This document shows, in pieces, positions 8,649 to 15,785 of a DNA stretch of 26,973 nucleotides. The stretch comes from JBHJOF01 sp050330055 (GTDB taxonomy: Bacteria > Pseudomonadota > Alphaproteobacteria > Kiloniellales > JAKSDN01): assembly GCA_050330055.1 (NCBI GenBank), contig JBHJOF010000272.1, positions 1 to 26,973 on the forward strand, given 5' to 3'. The notes under the pieces were generated by a model. The model made no database searches, had not been told where the DNA came from, and was given only the letters and a program-made list of their open reading frames with translations. How positions within the stretch are numbered: the stretch's first letter is position 1; every line of letters begins with the position of its first letter. The translations under genes and the position numbers were made by a program.

Positions 8649-8769
8649 ATAAACCACAGCCAGACGCCGGTAAATTATCGCCTTGGCCGTGCGAGAATGC
8701 CTTGCAATGAGAGCCTCATACGCCAATATTCAGGTCGGGTTTTCACGCTTTGTTGCAATGGGGAGTTCG

Positions 8770-9498
8770 ATGGCAATCGGTCCAGACCAGAGATACATGA
8801 CCCGTAGTCAGGCTGAGGCCGCCGGGATCGATGTCGGCCTGCGCGACTATATGTTGCGGGTCTACAATTACATGGCGCTCGGCGTCGCCTTCACCGGCGC
8901 GGTCGCCATGATCGTGGCTATGAACCCGGTGCTGGTCCAGGGCGTCGCGTCGATGTTCTGGCTGTTCTTCATCGGCATCCTGGGCCTGGGTTTCTTCGCC
9001 CCGCGCATCATGATGACAAAGTCGGTCGGCGCCGCTCAGATCTGCTTCTGGGTCTATGCCTCCTTGTGGGGCGCGCTCTTGGGGCCAATTCTCCTGGCCT
9101 ATGCGCAGCTCGACCCGATGATCATCGTGCGCGCCTTCTTCATCACGGCTGGCACCTTCGCCGGCGTGAGCCTCTACGGCTACGTGACCAAGCGCGATCT
9201 CTCGCCCTTCGCGACCTTCTTCATGATGGCCGTGATCGGCCTGTTGATCGCCATCGTGGTCAACGCGATCTTCATCCAGAGCGTCGGCTTCTCGCTGCTG
9301 ACCTCGGTCATCGTCGTGCTGCTCTTCTCGGGCATTACGGCGTGGGAGACGCAGATCATCAAGTCCATGTACTACGAGACCGAGGGCCACGATGTGGTGA
9401 CCCGCAAGGCGATCTTCGGTGCCTTCTTGCTGTACGGCTCGTTCGTTACGCTGTTCGTCCACATCCTGAACATCCTCGGCATCATGCGCGGCGAATAG
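8770..9498 (+). CDS. Bax inhibitor-1/YccA family membrane protein
   Basis: The 242-residue inner-membrane protein has about seven hydrophobic helices and the alphaproteobacterial BI-1 opening GLRDYMLRVYNYMALG at residues 27-42. Bacterial BI-1 (TMBIM) proteins are associated with membrane-protein quality control (YccA with FtsH) or with pH-gated calcium leak; which applies here is unknown. The ATG at 8770 is chosen because GGGGAG precedes it and homologues begin similarly; upstream starts at 8683, 8707 and 8758 would add a segment not typical of the family. It appears monocistronic, ending at a strong intrinsic terminator 26 bases later. Confidence 0.92.
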   Translation: MAIGPDQRYMTRSQAEAAGIDVGLRDYMLRVYNYMALGVAFTGAVAMIVAMNPVLVQGVASMFWLFFIGILGLGFFAPRIMMTKSVGAAQICFWVYASLWGALLGPILLAYAQLDPMIIVRAFFITAGTFAGVSLYGYVTKRDLSPFATFFMMAVIGLLIAIVVNAIFIQSVGFSLLTSVIVVLLFSGITAWETQIIKSMYYETEGHDVVTRKAIFGAFLLYGSFVTLFVHILNILGIMRGE

Positions 9499-9524
9499 CG
9501 CGCGCCAAGCCAACGCCAAACGAC

Positions 9525-9559
9525 AAGGCCCGGGAGCGATCCCGGGCCTTTTTGCTTTT
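9525..9559 (+). terminator. Rho-independent terminator after the BI-1 gene
   Basis: A perfect 11-bp stem (AAGGCCCGGGA) closes on a GCGA tetraloop and is followed by TTTTTGCTTTT-like T-rich sequence. It begins 26 bases after the stop at 9498. This is the clearest intrinsic terminator in the window. Confidence 0.93.
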
Positions 9560-9568
9560 ATCCCACTG

Positions 9569-9769
9569 GTCATCTCCGGGCTTGACCCGGGCAACCGTCA
9601 TGGTCGGCGAAGGCCGACCATCCACGAGGTTTTGCTTTCCAACGATCGTGGCGAGCATTGGCCGCAGCCGCAATGGAACAAACACGTGGATGGTCGGCCT
9701 TCGCCGACCATGACGGTCGGTGTGAACGCGCCTTGACCGGACGGCCATGAGTCAACCCCGGCAACGACA
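9569..9769. repeat. Interspersed inverted-repeat element, copy A (short form)
   Basis: Two perfect 31-bp inverted arms at 9596-9626 and 9685-9715 flank a 58-base core. Each arm is itself a hairpin: 9-bp ATGGTCGGC arms around a GAAG loop. Outside them, GTCATCTCCGGGCTTGAC (9569-9586) and GTCAACCCCGGCAACGAC (9751-9768) form a second, imperfect inverted pair. The core matches parts of the longer core of copy C (CGATCGTGGCG, GCAGCC, then CAA and AAAC), so this looks like an internally deleted relative. It lies between the convergent BI-1 and SDR genes. No transposase is present; a MITE- or BIME-like element is the best description. Confidence 0.85.
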
Positions 9770-9788
9770 TCGGCTAGGATTGGAGCGT

Positions 9789-10547
9789 TCAGATGCAGCG
9801 GCCCCCGTCGACCTCGAGGGTCACGCCGGTGATGAACGCGGCCTCGTCGGAGGCGAGATAGAGCGCCGCATTGGCGATGTCCTCGGGGCGCGACATGCGG
9901 CCCAGGGGAATGGTCGCGACGAACTTGGCGCGGGTCTCCGGCGTGTCGGGCTGGCCCATGAAGGTCTGCAGCATGCCGGTCTCGCCGATCACCGGGCAGA
10001 TTGCGTTGACCCGGATGCGGTCGGGTGCCAGCTCCGCCGCCATCGACCTGGTGATGACGTTCACCGCGCCCTTCGAGCCGTTATACCAGGTCAGGCCCGG
10101 CCGCGGCCTGAGCGCCGCGGTCGAGGAGGTGTTGAGGATGCAGCCGCCGCCCTGGCGGCGGAACAGCGGCACCACCTCGAGGGTCGCGAGATAGATCGCC
10201 TTCACGTTGACCGCGTAGGTGCGGTCGAAGTCCTCCTCGCTGACCGCCGTCAGCGGCTGGTTGACGTGGCTGTAGCCGGCGTTGTTGACCAGGACGTCGA
10301 GCCGCCCGAAGCACTCGACCGCAGCCGCGACCATGGCCCGCACGTCATCGCGCTTGGTCACGTCGGCATGCTGGAAGCGGGCACGCCCGCCGCCGGCCTC
10401 GATCTCGCCGGCCACGGTGCGGCCGCCGTTGTCGTTCAGGTCGGCGACCAGCACGGCGGCCCCTTCGGCGGCAAAGCGGCGGGCGATGCCGGCCCCGAAG
10501 CCGGAACCGGCGCCGGTCACCAGCGCCACCTTGTCCTTGAGTCGCAT
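9789..10547 (-). CDS. SDR family oxidoreductase (FabG-like)
   Basis: This 252-residue classical short-chain dehydrogenase/reductase shows all family motifs: TGAGSGFG at 11-18 for nucleotide binding, NNAG at 88-91, Asn114, NTSS at 139-142, and catalytic Tyr155-Lys159 (YNGSK). The C-terminus ends TLEVDGGRCI. An Asp (ADLND) after the second strand suggests NAD(H) preference, which is inference. It is closest in kind to 3-oxoacyl-ACP reductase or sugar/alcohol dehydrogenases, and the substrate cannot be read from sequence. ATG at 10547 is preceded by a G-rich AGGGGG stretch. It stands 132 bp downstream of the Hpt gene on the same strand. Confidence 0.92.
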   Translation of the reverse strand: MRLKDKVALVTGAGSGFGAGIARRFAAEGAAVLVADLNDNGGRTVAGEIEAGGGRARFQHADVTKRDDVRAMVAAAVECFGRLDVLVNNAGYSHVNQPLTAVSEEDFDRTYAVNVKAIYLATLEVVPLFRRQGGGCILNTSSTAALRPRPGLTWYNGSKGAVNVITRSMAAELAPDRIRVNAICPVIGETGMLQTFMGQPDTPETRAKFVATIPLGRMSRPEDIANAALYLASDEAAFITGVTLEVDGGRCI

Positions 10548-10679
10548 GCGGGGCCCCCTGACGCGATCCTTTCCGGTCGCTCGATCGCGGCCGTGGCCGG
10601 CAGCCTAGCTCAAGAGACTGCAGCTAGGCAAAGTTCTGACTGTCGGATTGTCGGGAGCGTGGTGCGCTTGGGAACCGGC

Positions 10680-11084
10680 TCAGGCCAACTTGTCGACCAG
10701 GCTCTCCAGGCGATAGGCCAGCGACTCGCCGAGCTCGCCGCCATTGCCCTTGATGTCCTTGTCGAGCACGGTGCGCAGGGTCTCGACGTGGGCGGCCACC
10801 AGCTTCAGCACGGCCTCGTCGGCATCATGCACCTGCTTCAGCAGGATGGTCAGGGAGTCACCGACGCGGGTCATCAGAGGATAGCCGAAGCTGGCGCCCT
10901 GTCCCTTGACGTTATGTACGATCTCGCGCATCCGCTCGGCCGAGTCCGCCCACTTCGACGGATCGGCCGAGACCTGGTGGCACAGCTCCAGTAGCGCCGC
11001 GACGTCCTTGTGGGCGCTCTCCAGGTAGAGCCTGTAGAGCTCCTCTTCGGTCTCGCCGCCGGCTGTCATGTCGAGACGCGCCAT
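10680..11084 (-). CDS. Hpt domain histidine phosphotransfer protein
   Basis: This 134-residue single-domain protein carries phosphate between response-regulator receivers in a phosphorelay. The phospho-acceptor is His57 within IVHNVKGQGASFGYP (H-x-x-K-G, with the following glycine and aromatic residue). The rest is predicted to be helical, fitting a four-helix bundle. ATG at 11084 is chosen because GGGGA lies six bases upstream; the frame remains open to 11165, but that extension is proline/glycine-rich and unlike the family. No histidine kinase or receiver gene is nearby, so its partners are encoded elsewhere. The general stress phosphorelay and cell-cycle relay use such stand-alone Hpt proteins, but no specific assignment is possible. 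Confidence 0.8.
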   Translation of the reverse strand: MARLDMTAGGETEEELYRLYLESAHKDVAALLELCHQVSADPSKWADSAERMREIVHNVKGQGASFGYPLMTRVGDSLTILLKQVHDADEAVLKLVAAHVETLRTVLDKDIKGNGGELGESLAYRLESLVDKLA

Positions 11085-11193
11085 TTGTTTCCCCGGTTGC
11101 CGCCGGTCCCCCCCGAACGGACCGGGCATCATGGGGCAGGGACCGTTAAGATCACCTGAAACCATGCGTAGACTTGTGAATTTGCCTGCTTTA

Positions 11194-11877
11194 TCAACCG
11201 TCGAGCAGGGTCCGGCCGAGCACGATATCGAAGGTCCCGGTCAAACTTCCTGATTCGGGCGCCGCCGGCCCGAGCTCGGGCGCCGGCGCCAGGGCGACTA
11301 TGACGCTCTCCCGCGCCGCCTGATCGCGGATGCGGCCCAGTATCCAGTCCCGCTCGTTCTGCGGTTCGCCAGCCACGTACATCTGCGTGACGAGGCGCTC
11401 GATGCCGGACCCGGATATGGCGAAATGGATATGCGGCGTGCGTCCGGGATAGGCGACCGGCCGGATGGTGCGGAAGCGATAGGCGCCGTCGGCGGCGGTG
11501 ACGGTCTGGCCGTAGCCTTGGAAGGCGGGGTCAGCGCTGCCCCGGTCGCGCGGATGGTGGTAGTGGCCGAAGGCGTCGCACTGCCAGATCTCGACCCGCA
11601 GGCCGGCCAGCGGCCGGGCGGATTCGGTCAGGACGCGGCCGAACAGATGCAGCGGCGTGCCGGCGGCCTGCCGCTCCTGCCCTTCGACCTGCAGCAGGTC
11701 GTTGTCGTGGTCGAGCGGCAGGCTCTCGGGATAGAAGGGCCCCTCGGTCTGGCGTGGCGTCGGCACCAGGGCGGCAGCGGCGGACAAGGGGGTCATGCGC
11801 GACGGGATCGTCGACAGAGCCGCAAGGCCCAGCCCTGCGGTCACCATCCTGCGGCGTGTCAGTCGTTGGCTGCTCAT
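11194..11877 (-). CDS. Tat-exported intradiol ring-cleavage dioxygenase family protein
   Basis: The 227-residue protein has the fold of the protocatechuate 3,4-dioxygenase beta chain. Intradiol enzymes cleave catechol-type rings with Fe(III). The likely ligands are visible: Tyr106 (WQCDAFGHY), Tyr143 (AYPGRTP), His149 and His151 (PHIHF), and TEGPFYP lies near residue 44. The N-terminus SQRLTRRRMVTAGLGLAAL resembles a twin-arginine signal, implying export of a folded metalloprotein, unlike the cytoplasmic aromatic-pathway enzymes. ATG at 11877 has GGGAG seven bases upstream; the open frame reaches 11940, but an extension would bury the signal. No other aromatic-degradation genes are nearby, so the physiological substrate is unknown. 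Confidence 0.88.
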   Translation of the reverse strand: MSSQRLTRRRMVTAGLGLAALSTIPSRMTPLSAAAALVPTPRQTEGPFYPESLPLDHDNDLLQVEGQERQAAGTPLHLFGRVLTESARPLAGLRVEIWQCDAFGHYHHPRDRGSADPAFQGYGQTVTAADGAYRFRTIRPVAYPGRTPHIHFAISGSGIERLVTQMYVAGEPQNERDWILGRIRDQAARESVIVALAPAPELGPAAPESGSLTGTFDIVLGRTLLDG

Positions 11878-11955
11878 GGCGTTTCTCCCACCAAGCCCCT
11901 TGAGGCCTATATGGGGCTTGCGCCGGGAATCCAAGCTCACCAGGGCGTGAGCGGG

Positions 11956-12405
11956 CTAGAAGAGGATGACCAGCAGCGCCAGCAGGAGTCCGCCGAGCGC
12001 CTCGGCGGTGAAGCGGCAGCCCAGGTCGGGCAGCGGCTCGCAGCGGCGGTAGCCCTCGAGATGCAGCCCGGTGGGGTCCAGGGTGCCCTCGTTGGCCTGT
12101 CTGATCACCCGGCGGGCGAAGTGCCGCACCCAGCCGGGCGCCTTGCGGTCGCGCAGATAGCGGGCGAAGGCCGGCTCCAGGCGCTGCTCTCTGGCGGCGA
12201 CGCCGTGCCACTGGTGCCAGGCGGCGCGGAAGAGATCGTACTCGCTGAGGCTGGTCAGGCCGGCGGCGGCGCTTACCAGCACCGCGTCCTCGACGGCGGG
12301 GATCGCCGTCTGGCTCGCCTTGGCCTGTTCGATGGCTGCGGTCTCTTGGTCGGCGCCGGGCCAGGCAAGGCCGGCGCCGTGCGAGGGGCTGTCTCGCCTA
12401 TCCAT
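11956..12405 (-). CDS. Hypothetical protein with C-terminal membrane segment
   Basis: I do not recognise this 149-residue protein. It has an alanine-rich middle, a central tryptophan/histidine motif (RAAWHQWHG), a basic stretch (GWVRHFARRVIRQ) and a final hydrophobic helix (LGGLLLALLVILF) that could anchor it in the membrane with its bulk in the cytoplasm. AAGGAAG lies about eight bases upstream of ATG 12405, supporting translation. It precedes the intradiol dioxygenase by 78 bp on the same strand and might share a transcript with it. A competing open frame over 11531-12211 on the same strand is arginine/proline-rich and looks non-coding. Confidence 0.6.
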   Translation of the reverse strand: MDRRDSPSHGAGLAWPGADQETAAIEQAKASQTAIPAVEDAVLVSAAAGLTSLSEYDLFRAAWHQWHGVAAREQRLEPAFARYLRDRKAPGWVRHFARRVIRQANEGTLDPTGLHLEGYRRCEPLPDLGCRFTAEALGGLLLALLVILF

Positions 12406-12570
12406 GGCTCTCTTCCTTCACCCTACCTGGGCTGCACGGGACAACCTAGGGTCTATGGACTGTCCCGATAGAGCGGCATCCTAGGCAGCAGGAGAAAACG
12501 AAGGCTTAAGACAGCGCCGCACAAGCCGCTAAACTGGCCGCTTGCGCACGCCGAGCAGCGAGGACCCGTC

Positions 12571-12861
12571 ATGGCCGCCTACCTGATCGCCCATCTTGAC
12601 GTCGAGGACGCCCAGGCCTTCGAGCGCTATCGCCAGGCAGTGCCGTCGGTGATCGCACAGTTCGGCGGCCGCTACCTAGTGCGCGGTGGCAAGATCGAGG
12701 TGTTGGAAGGCAACTGGACGGTGCCGCGCCTGGTGATCCTCGCCTTCGACAGCCTGGAGCAGGCGCGGCGCTTCTACGACTCGCCGGAGTACCAGGATAT
12801 CCTGCCGCTTCGCCTGGCCGCGTCGAAGGGTACGGTGGTGCTGGCCGAGGGCGTAACCTAG
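12571..12861 (+). CDS. DUF1330 domain protein
   Basis: This 96-residue protein belongs to the DUF1330 family of small dimeric alpha-beta-barrel (ferredoxin-like) proteins. Visible landmarks are MAAYLIAHLDVEDAQAFERYR at the start, GGRYLVRGGKIEVLEGNW in the middle, and LVILAFDSLEQARRFYDSPEYQ near residues 50-72. The function of the family is not established; structural relatives include small monooxygenase-like and EthD-like domains. GAGGAC precedes the ATG at a suitable distance. It stands alone, divergent from the 149-residue gene and followed by an interspersed repeat before the MFS gene. Confidence 0.92.
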   Translation: MAAYLIAHLDVEDAQAFERYRQAVPSVIAQFGGRYLVRGGKIEVLEGNWTVPRLVILAFDSLEQARRFYDSPEYQDILPLRLAASKGTVVLAEGVT

Positions 12862-12933
12862 CGTTGGCTGCGATCTGCCTCACGGCGACCCAATCGGTCG
12901 GCCTGTGGCAAGCGCGTGCGCGCCGAACCACCT

Positions 12934-13031
12934 AGAGCATGATCCGATCGAATCGGACCATGCTCTGTAACGTCTTGATGGGTCGCATTTTCGGACGGCG
13001 AACCGGTTTCCACTTCGCCTGAAAGTGCTCA
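12934..13031. repeat. Alphaproteobacterial interspersed repeat with 15-bp hairpin
   Basis: The unit opens with an inverted pair: AGAGCATGATCCGAT (12934-12948) and ATCGGACCATGCTCT (12952-12966), 14 of 15 pairs. A GC-rich tail follows, including GAACCGGTTTCCACTTCG, and ends AGTGCTC near 13030. This layout recalls dispersed intergenic repeats of many alphaproteobacteria; that resemblance is from memory. It fills most of the 226 bp between the DUF1330 gene and the MFS gene and ends about 57 bp before the MFS start, so it lies in the MFS promoter region. Confidence 0.7.
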
Positions 13032-13087
13032 AGTCAGGTCGAGCAGGAGCAGGCCAAGGTGCCGGCGGACGCCCCTCAAGGAATTCC

Positions 13088-14377
13088 ATGATCGCAGCGC
13101 TTCGATCGACCTGGGTGCTTTTCGTCGGCATCGGCTTCATCATGGTGGGCAACGGACTGCAGGCTAGCCTGATCGGCGTGCGTGCCGGCCTGGAGGGCTT
13201 CCCCACGGTCCTCACCGGCTTGATCATGTCGGGCTACTTCTCCGGCTTCCTGCTCGGCTCCTTCGTCGTGCCTCTCCTGATCAAGCAGGTCGGCCACGTG
13301 CGCGTCTTTGCCGCCATGGCTTCGCTCGCCTCCGTGGCCGTCCTGGTCCATGCCGCGGCGGTAGAGCCCTGGACCTGGTTCGCCATGCGCAACTTGACGG
13401 GCTTCGCCACTATCGGTCTCTACATCGTTTCCGAGAGTTGGTTGAACGACAAGAGCAGCAACGAGTCGCGCGGTCGCGTTCTGTCCCTCTACATGATCGT
13501 GCTGTTGAGTGGCATGGCTGCCGGCCAACTGCTGCTGAACCTGGCCGATCCGGAGGGCTTCCTGCTGTTCATTCTGGCGTCGGTGCTGGTTTCACTCGCG
13601 TTGGTGCCGATGTTGCTCGCGGCCAGCAGCGCGCCCGAGTTCGCCACGCCGTCACGCCTCAGCCTAAGGCAGCTCTATCGCCAGTCGCCGCTCGCCGTCG
13701 TCGCCTGCGCTGGGGTCGGGCTGGCACAGAGTGCACTCTGGGGCCTGGCCGCGGTCTACGCAAAGGACGCCGACTACACGATTCCGCAGATCACTATCTT
13801 CGGCGCCGCAATCTTCATCGGCGCAATTCTCTTCCAATGGCCGCTTGGCAGCCTGTCGGACAGGCTTGACCGGCGCAGCGTGCTGACCGCGGTCATGCTG
13901 GTGGCGGCGTTGCTTGCCTTGCTGGCGGGAGCCTTTGGCCCGCTGCCGTTCTGGAGCGACTTCGCAGCCATCTTCCTGATCGGCGGTCTCTTGATGCCGG
14001 CCTACTCGATGGTGGTCGCCTATCTCAACGACTGGCTCGAGCCGCGCCAGATGGTGGCGGCCAGTGCCGGGCTCTCCTTTGTCTATGGCGCGGGTGCAAG
14101 CCTTGGTCCGCTTGCGGCCTCGGGCGTGATGTCGCTGCTGGGCTCGCAAGGCTATTACTTCAGTTTGGCAGCATTTAGCGCTGCGGTCGGAGTTTTCGCG
14201 CTCTACCGCATGCTTCGACGCCCTGCCGTGCCGTTGCAGCAGCAGAGCCCGAGCTTCGCGGTTACCTCGCAGGCCTCGCCGCTGGCCACCGAACTGGCTG
14301 CCGAGGTGCTGTTGGAGGAGGGCGACGGCGAGGAGCCCGCGCCCGCGCAGTCTACCGTCACACCGTCCGCGCGCTAG
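13088..14377 (+). CDS. MFS transporter
   Basis: The 429-residue inner-membrane protein has about twelve transmembrane segments in two halves. The major-facilitator loop motifs are visible as GSLSDRLDRRSVL between helices in the second half and SWLNDKSSNESRGRVLSLYM in the first. The latter resembles the YcaD-like group of MFS carriers, in which the substrate is unknown. About 45 hydrophilic C-terminal residues rich in Glu and Ala follow the last helix. ATG at 13088 has AAGGA five bases upstream; the frame is open from 13025 but the extra part is polar and lies next to the repeat. The gene converges on gmaS with only 21 bp between stops. Confidence 0.9.
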   Translation: MIAALRSTWVLFVGIGFIMVGNGLQASLIGVRAGLEGFPTVLTGLIMSGYFSGFLLGSFVVPLLIKQVGHVRVFAAMASLASVAVLVHAAAVEPWTWFAMRNLTGFATIGLYIVSESWLNDKSSNESRGRVLSLYMIVLLSGMAAGQLLLNLADPEGFLLFILASVLVSLALVPMLLAASSAPEFATPSRLSLRQLYRQSPLAVVACAGVGLAQSALWGLAAVYAKDADYTIPQITIFGAAIFIGAILFQWPLGSLSDRLDRRSVLTAVMLVAALLALLAGAFGPLPFWSDFAAIFLIGGLLMPAYSMVVAYLNDWLEPRQMVAASAGLSFVYGAGASLGPLAASGVMSLLGSQGYYFSLAAFSAAVGVFALYRMLRRPAVPLQQQSPSFAVTSQASPLATELAAEVLLEEGDGEEPAPAQSTVTPSAR

Positions 14378-14380
14378 CCG

Positions 14381-14410
14381 CTCAGCAGTCGAGCCCCCTC
14401 AGCAGTCGAG
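14381..14410. repeat. 13-bp direct repeat at the gmaS 3' end
   Basis: CTCAGCAGTCGAG occurs at 14381-14393 and again at 14398-14410, a 17-base period. The right copy holds the last codons and stop of gmaS (LDC, TGA on the minus strand), so the end of the gene is duplicated just past the stop. It occupies the junction between convergent MFS and gmaS genes. Confidence 0.85.
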
Positions 14411-15706
14411 CGTGGTGTTGCGCTCCCACTGGCTGAGGGTGGTGGAGTAGCTCTTCCACTCGCCGAGCTTCAGCTTGACGTAGCTGTCGACCAGCTCGTC
14501 GCCGAAACCGGCGCGCAGCACCTTGCTGCTGTCGAACAGGCGCACCGCGTCGAGCAGATTGAGCGGCAAGCGGCGGATCCGCTTCAGGCGGTGGCCTTCC
14601 TCGTACATGTTGATGTCGAGCCGCTTGCCCGGATCGCGCTTGTTGGCGACGCCGTCGAGGCCGGCCACCAGCACGCCCGCCTGCAGCAGGTAGGGATTGG
14701 CGGCGCCGTCCATCAGCCGCAGCTCGAAGCGGCCGGCATCGGGGATGCGGATCATGTGGGTGCGGTTGTTGCCGGAATAGCTGATCGCGTTGGGTGACCA
14801 GGTGGCGCCCGACAGCGTGACGGTGGCGTCGATGCGCTTGTAGCTGTTGACTGTGGGATTGAAGACCGCGGCCAGCGAGTCGGCCGAATGCACGACGCCG
14901 CCGAGGAAGCTGTAGGCCAGCTTCGAGAGACCCAGATCGCCCCTGCCGTCCTCGAACAGGTTCTTGCCGCCGCTCTTGTCCCAGACCGAGACGTGCGCGT
15001 GGCAGCCGTTGCCGGTCAGGTTCGAGAAGGGCTTGGGCATGAAAGTGGCGCGCAGGCCATGCTTCTCGGCGATCGACTTGACCATGTACTTGAAGAAGAC
15101 GTGGCGGTCGGCGGTGACCAGGCAGTCGTCGTAGTCCCAGTTCATCTCGAACTGGCCGTTGGCGTCCTCGTGGTCGTTCTGATAGGGGTTCCAGCCGAGC
15201 GCGATCATGCAGTCGCAGATCTCGCTGATCACGTCGTAGCGGCGCATCAGCGCGGCCTGGTCGTAGCAGGGCTTCGACTGGGTGTCGCGCTCGTCGGCGA
15301 TGCCGTTGCCGTCGGCGTTGATCAGGAAGTACTCGCACTCGACGCCAGACTTCATGTGATAGCCCAACTTGGCCGCCTTCTCGATCTGGCGCTTGAGGGC
15401 GACGCGCGGCGAGGCCTCGACCGGCTTGCCGTCCATCCAGAGATCGGCGGCCAGCCAGCCGACCTCCGGCTTCCAGGGCAGCTGGATCAGGCTGTCGGGA
15501 TCGGGAATGGCGAACATGTCGGGATGCGCCGGCGTCATGTCGAGCCAGGTGGCGAAGCCGGCGAAGCCGGCGCCGTCCTTCTGCATCTGGCCGATCGCCC
15601 GCGCCGGCACCAGCTTGGCGCGCAGCACGCCGAAGAGGTCCACGAAGCTTATCAGGAAGTATTTTATCTTGCTGTCCTTGGCGACTTTCGCCAGATCGCT
15701 GGCCAT
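14399..15706 (-). CDS. gmaS: Gamma-glutamylmethylamide synthetase / type III (GlnT) glutamine synthetase
   Basis: This 435-residue member of the glutamine synthetase superfamily is of the GlnT type. GMAS joins glutamate and methylamine with ATP to give gamma-glutamylmethylamide, the first step of the N-methylglutamate pathway (EC 6.3.4.12). Conserved metal and substrate residues are visible: Glu123 and Glu125 (GVECEYFLI), the DHEDANGQFEMNW block near 178-190, GNGCHAHVS with His236 and His238, Arg316 in NNRTHMIRIPDAG, and RFELRLMDGAANPY. By sequence alone glutamine synthetase III cannot be excluded; the choice rests on the upstream mgsABC genes. It is the last gene of the operon, 79 bp after mgsC, with a purine-rich ribosome site (AGAGAGGGG). 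Confidence 0.85.
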   Translation of the reverse strand: MASDLAKVAKDSKIKYFLISFVDLFGVLRAKLVPARAIGQMQKDGAGFAGFATWLDMTPAHPDMFAIPDPDSLIQLPWKPEVGWLAADLWMDGKPVEASPRVALKRQIEKAAKLGYHMKSGVECEYFLINADGNGIADERDTQSKPCYDQAALMRRYDVISEICDCMIALGWNPYQNDHEDANGQFEMNWDYDDCLVTADRHVFFKYMVKSIAEKHGLRATFMPKPFSNLTGNGCHAHVSVWDKSGGKNLFEDGRGDLGLSKLAYSFLGGVVHSADSLAAVFNPTVNSYKRIDATVTLSGATWSPNAISYSGNNRTHMIRIPDAGRFELRLMDGAANPYLLQAGVLVAGLDGVANKRDPGKRLDINMYEEGHRLKRIRRLPLNLLDAVRLFDSSKVLRAGFGDELVDSYVKLKLGEWKSYSTTLSQWERNTTLDC

Positions 15707-15785
15707 TCCCCTCTCTCCCTGCTTGTCCTATGACCGAACACGCGGCGTGCCCCCCTTTTCGCGGCATCGCGGCGCCCCGCACATC

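Noticed and set aside
9569..9769. CRISPR array or attachment site
   Set aside because: The repeats here and at copies B and C are inverted pairs, not regularly spaced direct repeats, and there are no cas genes, integrase or tRNA nearby.
14382..15782. Second long minus-strand frame over gmaS (466 codons)
   Set aside because: Arg/Ala-rich shifted reading of the same sequence; the frame ending at 14399 carries all glutamine-synthetase-family motifs.
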